A stretch of DNA of 64,000 nt from an uncultured Candidatus Melainabacteria bacterium. GTDB lineage: Bacteria; Cyanobacteriota; Vampirovibrionia; Gastranaerophilales; Gastranaerophilaceae. The stretch lies in assembly GCA_934757275.1 (NCBI GenBank), contig CAKVLN010000002.1, forward strand, positions 62,001 through 126,000. Reading direction: 5' to 3'. Positions 1 to 8,664 of the stretch are shown here, piece after piece (position 1 is the first letter of the stretch; the number at the start of each line of letters is the position of its first letter). A program made the position numbers and the translations under genes. The notes under the pieces were generated by a model. It was not told where the DNA came from. It ran no database searches and worked only from the letters and a program-made list of their open reading frames with translations.

Positions 1-74
1 ATTATGTAAACGCACAAAAAAGAGTTCTAGTGATATTTGATATGCTTGAAAAAGCTTTAGGAGAAATTGAATGA
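1..74 (+). CDS. C-terminal end of an unidentified protein (partial)
   Basis: Frame 3 is open from the window edge to a TGA at 72-74 and encodes about 23 residues ending in KALGEIE. The stop overlaps the dtd start codon in an ATGA arrangement, which is typical of translationally coupled genes, so this is probably the end of a real upstream gene in the dtd operon. Too little is visible to name the protein. Confidence 0.5.
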   Translation, partial: YVNAQKRVLVIFDMLEKALGEIE

Positions 75-508
75 AGGTTTTAATACAAAGAGTAAAACAA
101 GCGTCTGTAACTATTGATAACAAGCTTTATTCCTCAATTAATAAGGGCATTTTAGCTTTGGTAGGAATTGAAAAAAGTGATACTTTTGAAAATGTACAAA
201 AAATGGCAAAAAAACTCGTTAATTTAAGAATTTTTACAGACGAAAATGATAAAATGAATTTATCACTTTTGGATATTAATGGTGAAATGCTTATTGTATC
301 TCAATTTACACTTTGTGGAAATTGTAAAAAAGGCACACGACCAAGTTTTGATAACTCTGCTTCCCCAGAAATTGCGAATAAACTTTATGAAGATTTCATC
401 AAAGAAATCGCCTCTTATGGAGTAAAATACGGAACTGGTCAATTTGGCGCAATGATGGACGTTGCACTAATAAACGACGGCCCCGTGACATTTATGTTGG
501 AATTCTAA
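71..508 (+). CDS. dtd: D-aminoacyl-tRNA deacylase
   Basis: Cytosolic proofreading enzyme that hydrolyses D-amino acids (and glycine mischarged on tRNA-Ala) from tRNA. The 145-aa length is normal for the DTD family. The sequence begins MKVLIQRVKQASVTID and holds the two family signatures: SQFTLCGNCKKGTRPSF, with the SQFTL active-site segment, near residues 77-93, and NDGPVTF near the C-terminus, the GPVT motif that provides the chiral-selectivity loop together with its partner subunit in the dimer. The start overlaps the stop of the preceding gene by ATGA, so translation is probably coupled. A clear terminator follows. Identification is secure on motifs and length. Confidence 0.96.
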   Translation: MKVLIQRVKQASVTIDNKLYSSINKGILALVGIEKSDTFENVQKMAKKLVNLRIFTDENDKMNLSLLDINGEMLIVSQFTLCGNCKKGTRPSFDNSASPEIANKLYEDFIKEIASYGVKYGTGQFGAMMDVALINDGPVTFMLEF

Positions 509-530
509 ACTAGATTAATAATAACAGAAA

Positions 531-556
531 GAGGCTAAACGTATTAGCCTCTTTTT
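531..556 (+). terminator. Rho-independent terminator after dtd
   Basis: GAGGCTAA (531-538) pairs perfectly with TTAGCCTC (544-551) around a 5-nt loop and is followed by five T. It lies 23 bases after the dtd stop. Confidence 0.9.
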
Positions 557-598
557 GTTTGTTTGTAAAATATTAGTTGTTATTAGTCAAATTAAGTC

Positions 599-2305
599 TT
601 AAACTTCTTTGTTTTTTGGAGCAATTGCATAGCCTAGAGCACCTAGGATTGCAGCACCACCAGCGATATAGCCAGCTAATTTTTTGTTAGGGATTTTCTT
701 TTCTAACAAAGCTTTTACATCTTCACCGAAAGCTTTCTTCATTGCATCAGCTTTTTCACCGTTCTTTTCAACAAATTCTTTCAAGATTTGCTCTTCTGTT
801 TTTGCTTCAGCTTTTGGTAAAGCGTTTCTAGCATCAGTGATTTTTGTTTCTACTTCTGCTAATTTTGCCTTAGCATCATTCAAAGCTTTTGTATCAACAC
901 CAGAGGCCTTTGTTTCATAACTTACTTCTTTTGGAAGAACTTTTGATGCTTCGCTATCCAATTTTGGTAATGCTGGTGCAGCTGGAGCTTTTTCTACAGG
1001 TTTACCTTTAACACAGATTTCGCCTTTTTCGTTGAAGTAAGCGCCTTTACCATATTTACGTTTTGCATTATTTAATTCATTGTTAGTAATTTTAGTATAA
1101 GCTACGTTATCAGCTTGTGCCTTAATTGCTTTACCAGCAGCTTCATTTAATTTATTCAATCTGCCTTCTGAATCCTTGATAAGTTGTTCTAAGTTTTCTT
1201 TAGTAACATTTTTACCGTTTAACACTTTCTTTTCAGCATCAGTTAGATTCTTGATAAATTCTTGAATTTCTTTATCTTTACTCTTAGGTTCAACTGTACC
1301 ACCTGAAAGTACTTTTAAAGCATTTTCTAATCTTTCTAAGAAAGTACCGCCACCTGTCGTTGTGTCAGCAATCTTAGAATAATTGTCTAATACCTTTTTC
1401 AATGTATCATTTTTTCTAATTTCAATATTCTTCAAAGTTTGAACTTCTTTTGCGAATTTAGCACTATCTTTGGCTGGTGATGTTTTTACTTTATAACCAG
1501 TAGCTTCTTTGATATCAGCTAAAGCTTTATCAATTACTTGATTGTTATCAGCAATTTTAGTCTTTGCGTCAATATAGTTTCTATTTGGTTTGATTGAAGC
1601 GTATTTATCATAGTTTGCCATATATTCTTGTGTATAGCCTTCTAATTTTGCCTTCAAATCTTTTTGAGCTGCCTTAATTTCAGCCTCAGTACCTTTGAAA
1701 CCAGCACCTTCTAAGATTGAATTATAAATACCTTCTTGTCTTGTTTCTAAAGCTTTAATTCTATTATTAACGCCTTCCATTGCTTCTTTAGTTGCACCTT
1801 CAGCTTTTAATGTTCTAAGTTCATCAGCGGCTTTGTTCAAATCTTTAACGTTTTGACGAAGAGCTGCTAGAGGTTCTTTAGTAACTGTTTTTGTAGTAGC
1901 TTTTGCTGATTCAATAGTTTTGATTTCGTCTTGAATAGCAGCTTTTTGTTTCATTAGTTCATGGTCAGCAGCTAATTCAGGTGTTGCACCTTCTTTGTTT
2001 GCTTCTTTGAATGCATTTAACTCATCTTCCCATTTAGCACCTGCATCAATAGCAGCTTGTCTTGCATTGATTGCTTTTGTTTGGTTTGCTTCTTCTGAAA
2101 TAGCGTCTTTTGCATTCTTTTCAAAGTTATCTTTTGTATCTGCAATGATGTCTTCAAAAGAGGCATATTTTGGTTTGGTTGTGTAATTTGCAACCGCTGC
2201 ACCAGTAAGACCACCTACAACAGCACCGCCTAGAGCATAAGGCACTGGAGATGTTTGTTTAACTTGTGGTTGGTTTACCGCTTGAATTGATAATTCGTCT
2301 GACAT
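599..2305 (-). CDS. Large Lys/Ala/Glu-rich coiled-coil protein with glycine-rich hydrophobic segments at both ends
   Basis: A 568-aa protein I do not recognise. Residues of about 23-40 form a small-residue hydrophobic segment (YALGGAVVGGLTGAAVANY) resembling a glycine-zipper membrane helix, and a second such segment lies at the extreme C-terminus (KLAGYIAGGAAILGALGYAI, about 543-562). Between them is a long, highly charged, almost wholly helical stretch rich in A, K, E and T, likely coiled coil. No classical signal peptide is seen. A good Shine-Dalgarno (TATAGGAGTAA) lies upstream of the ATG. The two-anchor plus coiled-coil layout suggests a membrane-tethering or envelope-spanning structural protein, but that is inference. 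It stands alone between convergent dtd and a repeat-bearing intergenic region. Confidence 0.8.
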   Translation of the reverse strand: MSDELSIQAVNQPQVKQTSPVPYALGGAVVGGLTGAAVANYTTKPKYASFEDIIADTKDNFEKNAKDAISEEANQTKAINARQAAIDAGAKWEDELNAFKEANKEGATPELAADHELMKQKAAIQDEIKTIESAKATTKTVTKEPLAALRQNVKDLNKAADELRTLKAEGATKEAMEGVNNRIKALETRQEGIYNSILEGAGFKGTEAEIKAAQKDLKAKLEGYTQEYMANYDKYASIKPNRNYIDAKTKIADNNQVIDKALADIKEATGYKVKTSPAKDSAKFAKEVQTLKNIEIRKNDTLKKVLDNYSKIADTTTGGGTFLERLENALKVLSGGTVEPKSKDKEIQEFIKNLTDAEKKVLNGKNVTKENLEQLIKDSEGRLNKLNEAAGKAIKAQADNVAYTKITNNELNNAKRKYGKGAYFNEKGEICVKGKPVEKAPAAPALPKLDSEASKVLPKEVSYETKASGVDTKALNDAKAKLAEVETKITDARNALPKAEAKTEEQILKEFVEKNGEKADAMKKAFGEDVKALLEKKIPNKKLAGYIAGGAAILGALGYAIAPKNKEV

Positions 2306-2580
2306 AACTAATTACTCCTATATTTTACAACTAATATTTAATTTCCTATTTGTTTTTACTTACTTTAATCCCATTAAAATTTTACAATCTTTTGGTCTTA
2401 TATATCTAAACACATAAACAGATTAAAAATTGCTATTTTAACGGCATGAAATTTTTATCAAAAATACAAATTAGTCCTAAAACCATTATACTGACTGAAT
2501 TATAGCGTGCAAACTTGTCTTTACAAAAGTTAACAATTTGTGGAGTGTTGGAATTAAAGTAACAAGAGGAGCGTTTTGAA

Positions 2581-2705
2581 GTGAATAGGTGAATAAGGCA
2601 ATAAGTGAATAAGTTCGCATTAATTATATTCAATGTTTAACTTTGTTAAATCTTGATAATAACTAAAATGAACTTATTCACCTATTCACACATTCACTTA
2701 TTCAC
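2581..2705. repeat. Long inverted repeat built from GTGAATAAG-type 9-mers
   Basis: The 438-base gap 2306-2743 holds no convincing gene. Its main feature is a 36-base arm (2581-2616) made of tandem GTGAATAGG / GTGAATAAG / GCAATAAGT units, and an inverted counterpart at 2670-2705; both arms begin GTGAATA and end GTGAATAAGTTC when read in the same direction, with 53 bases between. The middle of each arm differs, so the arms are imperfect copies. Related units occur at 37140-37193 and 55386-55426. Confidence 0.7.
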
Positions 2706-2712
2706 TTTAAAA

Positions 2713-2740
2713 TCTTTGTTGGGCTAAGTCCCAACAAAAA
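2713..2740 (-). terminator. Terminator after the SNF2 helicase gene
   Basis: TTTGTTGGG (2715-2723) pairs with CCCAACAAA (2730-2738) around a 6-nt loop just beyond the stop codon of the minus-strand helicase gene; the minus strand continues into a short T-rich stretch. Confidence 0.6.
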
Positions 2741-2743
2741 ATT

Positions 2744-5700
2744 TTAACCCGCCGTCAAAGAGAAAATATCGTAAATTTCTTGGTCTGAAAGTTCTGTAAT
2801 AATCTTTTCGCCTTCGTAAACCGCCAAATCAGCAAGTTCTTTTTTAGATTTAAGCATTTCATCAATTTTCTCTTCAAATGTACCTAATGTAATTAGTCTG
2901 TGTACCATTACATTCTTTTCTTGACCGATACGGTAGGTTCTATCGGTTGCTTGATCTTCAACTGCTGGATTCCACCACAAGTCATAGTGAATTACATTTG
3001 TTGCACTAGTTAAGTTCAAACCTGTACCACCAGCTTTAAGCGAAAGAATCATGATTTTTCTATCAGGATTAGTTTGAAAATCTTCAATTAATTTTTCACG
3101 TTGTGGAACTGTTAACGAACCATGGAAGAAAGAAGGCTCTGAACCACATTCCTCTAGTAAAATCTTAGTAAGTAAATCGCCCATTTCTTTATATTGCGTG
3201 AAAATCAAGGTCTTTTCATTATTATCCAAAATATTTTGAACCAAAGAAACGCACTTTTCAGCCTTTCCAGAAAGTTCTTTAGAAGTTTCCCCGCTCTTTA
3301 AGAACTGGTATGGGTGGTTACAAATCTGTTTAAGAGCAGTAATAAGTTTAAAGATATTACCACGTCTGTTTACGCCAGTAAAACCACTGATTTTTTCCAT
3401 CATTTCATTAAGCGTTTTTTCATACAAAATAGCTTGTGATTTTGCCAAATAGCAATAATCGTTCATAACCATCTTGTCTGGCAAATCGGAAATAACGTGC
3501 TTATCTGTTTTTAAACGTCTCAAAACGAATGGTGAAACGGAAAGTTTTAATTTTGAGGCTCTTGTTTTTTCTTTAAACCTTTCAATAGGTACTGCATAAC
3601 TCTTTTGAAATTCCTTCAATGAACCTAAATAACCTTTATTAATGAAATCGAAAATACTCCACAATTCAGTCAATCTGTTTTCAACTGGAGTACCAGTCAT
3701 TGCAATCTTAATATCAGATTTTAATGATTTAATTGCTAAAGTTTGCGCTGTATCTGGGTTTTTGATGTTTTGAGCTTCATCAACTACAATCATGCCCCAG
3801 CTATTTTTCTTCATTTCTTCAACGTCTATTCTCATAATAGCGTAAGTTGTAAGAATTACATCGCATTTCAAATCTAATTTTCTGTCCATACCATGATATG
3901 TTGCAGTTTTTAGTGATGGAGCAAATAGTTGCAATTCCTTCATCCAGTTACCCATTAGAGTTGTTGGACAAATTACAAGAACAGGGTTTTTAATCTTCTT
4001 TTCTTCTTTTAGTTTAAGAATCAAGCTAATAACTTGAATAGTTTTACCTAACCCCATATCATCTGCCATACAACAACCAAAGCCTTTAGATACGTTTGTC
4101 CAAAGCCATTTTAAACCAGTCATCTGATAAGCTCTCAAATCACCCTTCAAACCTTCTGGTTGGGTTACTTCTACAGGTTTTGCAAAATCTTTAATTACAT
4201 TTGCATAAGCTTCATCATAATTGAAATCATAGTTTTGAAGTTGACCTGACATAGAAGCGTGAATAAGTTCTAATCTCGTCATTTTCTTATGATTAGCATT
4301 TTGAATTTGTTCAACAAGCTTCAAGCCTTCAGCTTTATCTACAAGAATATATTTGCCATTGTATTGAATCAAGCCATTGCTTTCCTTAACAAGTTTATTA
4401 AATTCTTCTAGTGAAATCTTCTCATCACCCAACGAGATTTCGTAAGTGAAATCAAGAATATCATCAAGCGAAATTGCACTGCTTGAAACAGTGTTGAAAA
4501 TATTCATCAAATCATCTGAACGAGAAGCTTTAACTCTTGCATTGATAGACGCTCTCGGAATGATAATATTAGTCAATTCTTCTGGCAGAATTACATCAAT
4601 CTGTGCTTTTTGTAAATAGTAAGCCGTTTGAGCAATGATTTTATAAACTTCATTTAGGTTAAGCGTCAAAGCAAGCTTGTCTTCATCTTCAAATAGAGTT
4701 TCAAGTTCTGGCATATAACGAACTGCATAATTAAGTTGTTTTTCAATTATTTTAGAAATATCAGCAGTATCCAAACCCCAAATTTCATCTTCATGATAAA
4801 GTTCATCAAGCAATATCGTTTCATTAGTTTTTCTATTCTTAATATGAATTTTTAATTCAAACATATCATCACTAATTTTATTAACCTTGAAAAACGGAAT
4901 TAAATCGTATTTACCCAAATACAACTCATCAAACCATTGAGCAAAGTTTTCAGCAAGGTCTTTACCTTTCATCAAGCATCTTTGCTCTAGGTCTTTAATC
5001 ATATAATGACCAGATTTAATATCCTTAAATCTGTAAGCCTTGATACCTAAGAACTTATATACAAGGTAGTTTAAATACTCTCTTACAAATCTTTCCACAA
5101 AATCTTTTGGTTTGTCACCTTTGATAAACAAGTTTTCAGGAAGATTAGTTTCAAGTTCGTTTATAATTCTCGCAGATTCTTTGTTTGATATAATTGGTTC
5201 ATAAACTATGCGGAAAGAACCGCCAGACGCTCCATCTTTTCTATGAACTGTTGGTATAAAATACAATTTTTCAATAAGCTTCATTACAAAATGTGTAAGC
5301 TTATTAAAATATGCAAAAGTTTGGGTAAGCGCTGAAAAATCAACTACCTCACCAAAACCGCCAAAATAGTCTAAAACTAAGTCTAATGGCATTATATACC
5401 CAATTTGTCCATTAACCTCTTTTGAAGTAAATCTGAACATTGAACCTTTAGATTTTAAATAAAATTGAAAGTTGTTTGTTGGAGTTACAAAGAACGACAA
5501 CTTAGGGTTGTTTGCCGTACCATCATTAATAAGCAAAAAATCAGTATTTCTTACAGGAGAATTTGGTGAAAGGAATATCCCTTCAAATTCGTCTTCTACT
5601 AGCTGATAAATCAAACTCAACGTATAACGAAAATCTTTGTTCTTAAAACCATTTGGGTTTTCACTCAAATTATAAAAGAACTCGTCTACATTGTTTTTCT

Positions 5701-5749
5701 TTAGTGATAAATCTATATTTAAGGGTTTAACGTTATTTTCTTCTGTCAT
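2744..5749 (-). CDS. SNF2/Rad54-family DEAD-like helicase (Swi2/Snf2 ATPase)
   Basis: ATP-dependent double-stranded DNA translocase of superfamily 2. The 1001-aa protein has a roughly 520-residue N-terminal region of unknown fold, then the SNF2 ATPase core: RAYQMTGLKWLW (motif Q/I region), Walker A MADDMGLGKT near residues 560-569, DEAQ box VVDEAQNIKN near 655, MTGTPVENRL (motif III), and the helicase C lobe with HGSLTVPQRE, AGGTGLNLT and RTYRIGQEKNV (motifs V-VI). These bacterial HepA/SNF2 proteins are thought to remodel protein-DNA or RNA-polymerase complexes; some serve in defence islands, but no defence partner is visible here. Neighbours are gpmI upstream and a terminator downstream, so it seems a single-gene unit. 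Class assignment is certain, biological role open. Confidence 0.95.
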   Translation of the reverse strand: MTEENNVKPLNIDLSLKKNNVDEFFYNLSENPNGFKNKDFRYTLSLIYQLVEDEFEGIFLSPNSPVRNTDFLLINDGTANNPKLSFFVTPTNNFQFYLKSKGSMFRFTSKEVNGQIGYIMPLDLVLDYFGGFGEVVDFSALTQTFAYFNKLTHFVMKLIEKLYFIPTVHRKDGASGGSFRIVYEPIISNKESARIINELETNLPENLFIKGDKPKDFVERFVREYLNYLVYKFLGIKAYRFKDIKSGHYMIKDLEQRCLMKGKDLAENFAQWFDELYLGKYDLIPFFKVNKISDDMFELKIHIKNRKTNETILLDELYHEDEIWGLDTADISKIIEKQLNYAVRYMPELETLFEDEDKLALTLNLNEVYKIIAQTAYYLQKAQIDVILPEELTNIIIPRASINARVKASRSDDLMNIFNTVSSSAISLDDILDFTYEISLGDEKISLEEFNKLVKESNGLIQYNGKYILVDKAEGLKLVEQIQNANHKKMTRLELIHASMSGQLQNYDFNYDEAYANVIKDFAKPVEVTQPEGLKGDLRAYQMTGLKWLWTNVSKGFGCCMADDMGLGKTIQVISLILKLKEEKKIKNPVLVICPTTLMGNWMKELQLFAPSLKTATYHGMDRKLDLKCDVILTTYAIMRIDVEEMKKNSWGMIVVDEAQNIKNPDTAQTLAIKSLKSDIKIAMTGTPVENRLTELWSIFDFINKGYLGSLKEFQKSYAVPIERFKEKTRASKLKLSVSPFVLRRLKTDKHVISDLPDKMVMNDYCYLAKSQAILYEKTLNEMMEKISGFTGVNRRGNIFKLITALKQICNHPYQFLKSGETSKELSGKAEKCVSLVQNILDNNEKTLIFTQYKEMGDLLTKILLEECGSEPSFFHGSLTVPQREKLIEDFQTNPDRKIMILSLKAGGTGLNLTSATNVIHYDLWWNPAVEDQATDRTYRIGQEKNVMVHRLITLGTFEEKIDEMLKSKKELADLAVYEGEKIITELSDQEIYDIFSLTAG

Positions 5750-5810
5750 TGTTTTCTCGCATATTAATTATTATATCTTTAAGTCTTTTGTGCTTTTAGT
5801 CTTTTGTGGT

Positions 5811-5901
5811 TTGCTTCGTCACTCACGTTACTCGCAATGACTTGGCGTGATTTACCAATAATATGTCATTGCGAGAAAATCTTTGATTTTCGTGGCAATC
5901 T
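5811..5901. repeat. Two copies of the dispersed TCATTGCGAG element
   Basis: Reading the minus strand, 5841-5811 gives GTCATTGCGAGTAACGTGAG followed by TGACGAAGCAA. Reading the plus strand, 5865-5901 gives GTCATTGCGAG, an AAAATC...GATTTT hairpin arm pair, then CGTGGCAATCT. The element therefore has the form TCATTGCGAG-(variable palindromic core)-CGTGGCAATCT. Other copies lie at 10613-10652, 10678-10711 and 16761-16792. Confidence 0.7.
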
Positions 5902-5916
5902 ATAATAAGAAGTAGG

Positions 5917-5934
5917 GTGCGCAGATTTGCGCAC
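5917..5934. repeat. Perfect palindrome GTGCGCA-N4-TGCGCAC downstream of gpmI
   Basis: GTGCGCA (5917-5923) and TGCGCAC (5928-5934) form a 7-bp stem preceded by GTAGG. It sits 12 bases past the gpmI stop and could end its transcript, but no T run follows on the minus strand. A similar GTAGGGTGC element recurs near 10578. Confidence 0.55.
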
Positions 5935-5945
5935 CACAACTTTTA

Positions 5946-7484
5946 CTATTTAATCAAACTATCGCAATCCATTTCTGCAGGTTTTTCAATACCCATCAAT
6001 TGTAAAATTGTTGGAGCTACATTACATAAAGCACCATCATTTTTCAATTCTAAGCCTTCTGGACCATTGATTACAACAAATGGAACTTCATTAGTTGTAT
6101 GTGCAGTATGTGGTTTTCCAGTTTTTTCATTGAACATTACTTCTGCGTTACCGTGGTCTGCAGTAAGCAACATTACAACACCGTTTTCTTTACATTTTTG
6201 AGCAATTTTGCCAACGCATTCGTCAACAACTTTACAAGCCTTTTCAGCAGCTTCTAAAACACCTGTGTGACCAACCATATCCGGGTTAGCAAAGTTTACA
6301 AGTACAAAGCCGTATTCTGGATTAGCAACTGCTTCTAACACGTTTTCACAAACTTCTGGAGCACTCATTTCTGGTTGTAAATCGTAAGTTGCAACCTTTG
6401 GAGATGCTACTAATTTTCGTGTTTCGTGAGGTTGAGGTTCATCAATACCACCATTAAAGAAGAAAGTAACATGTGCGTATTTTTCTGTTTCAGCAGTTCT
6501 GAATTGGTGAACACCATTAGCCTCTAATACATCACCTAAAATATTTACTAGCTTAGTTTTTGGGAAAGCAACTGGGAACGTGAAAGTTGCTTCGTAGCTA
6601 GTCATTGTACAATAATAGATATTATTAAGAACTTTTTTTCTATCAAAACCATCAAAATCTTTGAAATTAATAGCTTTTGTAATTTCTCTTGCTCTATCTG
6701 GACGATAATTAAAGAAAATAATCGCATCGTTATCGTGGATTCTGCTTTCATTTACCACTTCTTCACTACCAATTGCAGTTGGAAGAACAAATTCATCTGT
6801 AACACCTTCTTCATAAGATTTTTGAACAGCTTCACAAGCAGTAGCAGCGTTATTACCTTCACCGAATAACAAGCAGTTATAACCCTTTTCTACTCTGTCC
6901 CAACGATTATCCCTGTCCATTATGTAGTATCTACCAATTACAGTAGCAACAGGTGGCAAGTTAAATTTCTTCAACTCGTCTTCAACTGTTTGCAAATATG
7001 TGCAAGCACTACTTGGTGGGGTGTCACGACCATCTAAGAAGGCGTGTAAATAAACTTTTGTAAGTCCTTCATCAGCAGCAAGTTTAATTAAAGCCAAAAC
7101 GTGGTCTAAAGAGGAGTGAACACCGCCAGTTGAAACCAAACCGTAAATATGAAGTGCTGAATTGTTTTTCTTAGCATGTTCAATTGCTTCTAAGAATTTT
7201 TCATTCTTAAAGAAAGAACCATCTTTAATAGCTCTATTAATTTTTGACAAATCTTGGTAAACAACTCTACCAGCACCTAGGTTTAAGTGACCAACTTCAC
7301 TATTACCCATTTGACCTTCTGGAAGTCCTACATATTCGCCATCAGCATGAATTTTTGTTGATGGATAATCTTTAATAAGTTCAGGAACGTTTACCGGGTG
7401 AGAAAGCTTTGTTGCGTCATATTTTTCAGCTCCGGTAGAAATTCCCCAACCGTCCATTATACATAATAAAACTCTATTTTTCAT
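5946..7484 (-). CDS. gpmI: 2,3-bisphosphoglycerate-independent phosphoglycerate mutase
   Basis: Glycolytic enzyme converting 3-phosphoglycerate to 2-phosphoglycerate through a phosphoserine intermediate, with two Mn ions. At 512 aa it has normal length for the alkaline-phosphatase-superfamily iPGM. It begins VLLCIMDGWG with the first metal aspartate; GNSEVGHLNLGAGR near residues 61-74 carries the catalytic Ser; DGRDTPP, MDRDNRWDR and the C-terminal metal motifs MVGHTGV and LTADHGNAE are all present. The start is supported by AGAGGAGAAA nine bases upstream. Nearby genes are unrelated, so it is probably monocistronic. Identification is secure. Confidence 0.98.
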   Translation of the reverse strand: MKNRVLLCIMDGWGISTGAEKYDATKLSHPVNVPELIKDYPSTKIHADGEYVGLPEGQMGNSEVGHLNLGAGRVVYQDLSKINRAIKDGSFFKNEKFLEAIEHAKKNNSALHIYGLVSTGGVHSSLDHVLALIKLAADEGLTKVYLHAFLDGRDTPPSSACTYLQTVEDELKKFNLPPVATVIGRYYIMDRDNRWDRVEKGYNCLLFGEGNNAATACEAVQKSYEEGVTDEFVLPTAIGSEEVVNESRIHDNDAIIFFNYRPDRAREITKAINFKDFDGFDRKKVLNNIYYCTMTSYEATFTFPVAFPKTKLVNILGDVLEANGVHQFRTAETEKYAHVTFFFNGGIDEPQPHETRKLVASPKVATYDLQPEMSAPEVCENVLEAVANPEYGFVLVNFANPDMVGHTGVLEAAEKACKVVDECVGKIAQKCKENGVVMLLTADHGNAEVMFNEKTGKPHTAHTTNEVPFVVINGPEGLELKNDGALCNVAPTILQLMGIEKPAEMDCDSLIK

Positions 7485-7752
7485 TTTAATATTTCTCCTC
7501 TATAAAGCCTTTTTAACCTTATAAGTTTATGACAAAAGGGGCAAAAAGTAAAGAGGGAAATAATTGAGAGGGATTAAGCATTACTCCGCTTACATTCCCC
7601 ATCTTACCTAATAAAAAATAATTATCAAAAAGTTTCAATATGCATAATTTGTCTACGACTTTTTGCTCGTTTTTCAAGAAATTTTTTCTAATTGCCAGTT
7701 GAATAGATAAGCTTTAAATCACACCTTATAGTGGTATCAAGGTGGTGCTACT

Positions 7753-8655
7753 ATGAGAAAATTATTCGCTACACTATTGATTTTTATTTATATATTTGGG
7801 TTTAACGTGCTTGACATTCAAGCAGCAACAGTTAAACCAGATAGCATAATTACAAAAATTGAAAACGATATTTATGGCTTTGATTATTCAAATGATAGCG
7901 CACAAAGCCGTGTCGCCAGACTTGAAAAAACTGTTTACGGTAAAAGCTCTAGCGGTGATGTTAATAAGAGAATAAAAAAACTCTCTGATGATATATCTGC
8001 TGACGTAATAGGCTTAGAAATTGAACCGACCGAAGATACTTTTAGAGAAGAAGAAACTGTAGCAGATAGTTCTGTTAACTATCCTATTGTTGATGAAATC
8101 GAACAAAAAATCTTTAATCAAACATACAAAAAACGTGATTTACACTCAAGAATTGTTGCTATCGAACGTAAAATTTTCGGCAAAATTTATGACGTAGATG
8201 ATTATTCTACCCGTATGGAAAGAATAAAATCAAAAGTTATGCCAGAAACAATTGCAACAAAAAATTATGATGATAGTTTTTCTAATCAAAGCTATTACGA
8301 TGATAACGCTTTAACTTCAAGCGATTTATCAGGTATCGGCAGAAATAGATTTAAAATGCCATTTGGACAAAAGAATTATTCAAGACCTTACGCAAATTAT
8401 GGCGACATGACTGGCGGTTCTGCAATGCTGCCAAACAATCCAAATTTGAATGACGAACTTTCACAACTTGAGTATGAAACGTTTGGTACAGAATTTTCTA
8501 ATGAAAATACCGCCACCAGAATTAAACGCCTTAATAGTGTAAGCAAAGCAAAGAAATCGACTTCTAAATACGACTCAAATAAATTTTCACAACGCATGTC
8601 AACTGCAATGGAAATTGGCGCAATGATTTTGATGATTCTTGCAATGGTATTGTAA
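7753..8655 (+). CDS. Secreted/envelope protein with repeated IE..(Y/F)G motifs
   Basis: Unknown 300-aa protein. An N-terminal signal peptide (MRKLFATLLIFIYIFGFNVL, cleavage after about AA at 26) directs export. Three copies of a repeat follow, about residues 34-80, 116-160 and 234-262. Each has the pattern IE-x3-(Y/F)G-x2-(Y/F)-x7-R(V/I)-x2-(L/I)E: examples are IENDIYGFDYSNDSAQSRVA, IEQKIFNQTYKKRDLHSRIV and LEYETFGTEFSNENTATRIK. The C-terminus ends in a hydrophobic helix (MEIGAMILMILAMVL), a probable membrane anchor. A Shine-Dalgarno AAGGTGG precedes the start. The repeat suggests small helical modules like peptidoglycan- or envelope-binding units, but I cannot name the family. Convergent with the small LuxR-type gene, 9 bases away. 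Confidence 0.8.
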   Translation: MRKLFATLLIFIYIFGFNVLDIQAATVKPDSIITKIENDIYGFDYSNDSAQSRVARLEKTVYGKSSSGDVNKRIKKLSDDISADVIGLEIEPTEDTFREEETVADSSVNYPIVDEIEQKIFNQTYKKRDLHSRIVAIERKIFGKIYDVDDYSTRMERIKSKVMPETIATKNYDDSFSNQSYYDDNALTSSDLSGIGRNRFKMPFGQKNYSRPYANYGDMTGGSAMLPNNPNLNDELSQLEYETFGTEFSNENTATRIKRLNSVSKAKKSTSKYDSNKFSQRMSTAMEIGAMILMILAMVL

Positions 8656-8664
8656 TGACGACAG

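Noticed and set aside
684-920. Plus-strand open frames inside the 568-aa gene
   Set aside because: They are antisense shadows of a Lys/Ala-rich coding region, with Ser/Phe/Ala-rich products and no ribosome sites.
2433-2633. 66-codon minus-strand open frame in the intergenic repeat region
   Set aside because: It overlaps the GTGAATAAG repeat arm, has no Shine-Dalgarno, and its amino-acid composition (many C, F, S, N) is that of noncoding A/T-rich DNA.
2744-5749. SNF2 helicase as part of a defence system (e.g. DISARM-like)
   Set aside because: No methyltransferase, DUF1998, PLD or other partner is adjacent; neighbours are gpmI and an unrelated coiled-coil gene.
5811-5901. CRISPR-like array in the TCATTGCGAG copies
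   Set aside because: Copies are scattered, in both orientations and without regular spacers; no cas genes are present.
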